Notes under the pieces: generated by a model
What the model was told of the DNA's origin: nothing
The model's input: the letters and a program-made list of their open reading frames with translations, nothing else
Database searches by the model: none
Program-made: the position numbers and the translations under genes
Assembly: GCA_934716785.1 (NCBI GenBank)
Contig: CAKUYM010000272.1
Span: forward strand, 1 to 6,013
Source of the DNA: an uncultured Bacteroides sp.
Lineage (GTDB): Bacteria > Bacteroidota > Bacteroidia > Bacteroidales > Bacteroidaceae
Reading direction: 5' to 3'
Length of the DNA stretch: 6,013 bases
Shown: piece by piece, positions 5,182 to 6,013 of the stretch
How positions within the stretch are numbered: the first letter of the stretch is position 1
Layout of the letters: each line of letters starts with the position of its first letter

Positions 5182-6013
5182 TTATTTCCCCACGTAAACA
5201 GCTCTCACACAGCAACCGATACAACGATTGGCCATGATATCAAAAAAATCTCCTTCGGGCAGTATTGATGTACCGGATTTAAATGTTTTCCACAGTAACA
5301 TTGCTTTCTGCGAGTTGCTGCTTGACAGTTCTGATGTCCACAGTGGAGAATCGTCAGTACTGCCACTCAAATCGTTGGCGTACATTCCGCTGAAAGGAAT
5401 AAAGATGGCATTGCCACTTTCGCCCACTACCTTGTAGCCTTTCACTCCATTGAATGTGGTTGAAGTCCACATACACTCTTTCAGCTCGTTCATCTCTTCT
5501 AATGTAGGCATGCGCCAGTCGTCTCCCCATTTCACGTGTGCAACGTCGTCCTCTGCGTCGAGCACGATTTTTTTGTCTGTGTCATTGTACTTGGTCGGTG
5601 CATTTCCCCATTTGTATCGCGACCAACTGTACATCTTGTCTGCCTGTTCTTCTGTTTCACCCCATGCATAATATCCTCCTATCTCTTCCGGCTTGGTGGC
5701 TCCGATATTCCATCCCGCCCATTTCACGCTAAGTCCTAAGTCGACAATCTTTTCTGTGATTATTTCTTTCTCGGTTAAAGTGGTAAACGATTTTATCTCT
5801 CCATAAGTGCCTCCGCCCATTCCTTTTAACGAGGAAATGCATGCACGGTAATAATATTTCGTGTTGGGCTGTAATCTTGTGATGGTCAACTCCATTTCTT
5901 TCTTCAGCTCATCCGATTTTTGTACACATTCGTAATATTCACATTTATCTTCTTCTCCTTCGATGTTCTCTTTTTCAGAGCTGCAGATAATTTCTATGAG
6001 AACATCGTTGTTA
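5182..6013 (-). CDS. Partial surface protein: fibronectin type III tail plus C-terminal FISUMP-like domain
   Basis: Only the C-terminal 276 residues are visible. The frame stays open through the right edge, so the N-terminus, with any lipoprotein or secretion signal, is outside. The in-frame ATG at 5893-5895 lies inside a domain and is not a credible start. Seen: the end of a fibronectin type III-like module (6012 to about 5776) with ELTITRLQPNTKYYYRA and YGEIKSFTT; a short charged linker; then a domain (about 5751-5194) with VDLGLSVKWAGWNIGATKPE, GGYYAWGE, a Trp/Tyr-rich stretch, DDVAHVKWGDDWRMPTLEE, GYKVVGESGNAIFIPFSG and a final CCVRAVYVGK. This pattern is the FISUMP-type 'major paralogous domain' common in secreted Bacteroides proteins, often behind Ig-like or FN3 modules. 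No catalytic motif is recognised; export to the cell surface and ligand or host-glycan contact are inferences. It converges on the methyltransferase gene with a hairpin between them. Confidence 0.85.
   Translation of the reverse strand, partial: NNDVLIEIICSSEKENIEGEEDKCEYYECVQKSDELKKEMELTITRLQPNTKYYYRACISSLKGMGGGTYGEIKSFTTLTEKEIITEKIVDLGLSVKWAGWNIGATKPEEIGGYYAWGETEEQADKMYSWSRYKWGNAPTKYNDTDKKIVLDAEDDVAHVKWGDDWRMPTLEEMNELKECMWTSTTFNGVKGYKVVGESGNAIFIPFSGMYANDLSGSTDDSPLWTSELSSSNSQKAMLLWKTFKSGTSILPEGDFFDIMANRCIGCCVRAVYVGK

Noticed and set aside
5011..5268. Plus-strand open frame of 85 codons across the convergent intergenic region
   Set aside because: It overlaps the ends of both genes and runs through the hairpin; no ribosome site or domain, so not supported as a gene.
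1..6013. CRISPR array, insertion sequence, tRNA or rRNA
   Set aside because: No regularly spaced repeats, transposase motifs, terminal inverted repeats or tRNA/rRNA signatures were found on either strand.

Overview
The window looks like chromosomal DNA of a Bacteroidota gut commensal, most likely Bacteroides or a close relative. Three things support this. Promoter-like elements of the Bacteroides TAnnTTTG type lie in the divergent intergenic region. Strong Shine-Dalgarno sequences are absent in front of the genes. The right-hand gene carries the repeat-like 'VDLGLSVKWA...GGYYAWGE' (FISUMP-like) domain that is very common in Bacteroides surface proteins. The species cannot be fixed from the sequence alone.

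Layout from left to right: (1) bases 1-101 are a very AT-rich tail (about 25% GC over the first 100 bases) with no gene seen. (2) 102-2876, minus strand, is a 924-residue Upf1-like superfamily 1 helicase with a C-terminal PD-(D/E)XK/DUF2726-like nuclease domain. (3) 2877-3126 is a 250-base divergent intergenic region with a candidate promoter for each side and several inverted repeats. (4) 3127-4161, plus strand, is a zinc-dependent medium-chain alcohol dehydrogenase. (5) 4239-5051, plus strand, is a SpoU/TrmH-type RNA 2'-O-ribose methyltransferase, 77 bases downstream and possibly cotranscribed. (6) 5052-5181 is a convergent intergenic region with a perfect 11-bp hairpin. (7) 5182 to the right edge, minus strand, is the C-terminal part of a fibronectin type III plus FISUMP-like surface protein whose start lies outside the window.

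The dehydrogenase and methyltransferase look like ordinary chromosomal genes with no evident shared pathway. The helicase-nuclease is the most interesting gene. It is a self-contained single-gene ATP-driven nucleic-acid enzyme transcribed away from its neighbours, an arrangement compatible with a stand-alone genome-defence or DNA-processing role. Nothing in the window proves that role, and no partner gene (methylase, toxin, recombinase, CRISPR) is visible. I do not see a clearly new multi-gene system here.
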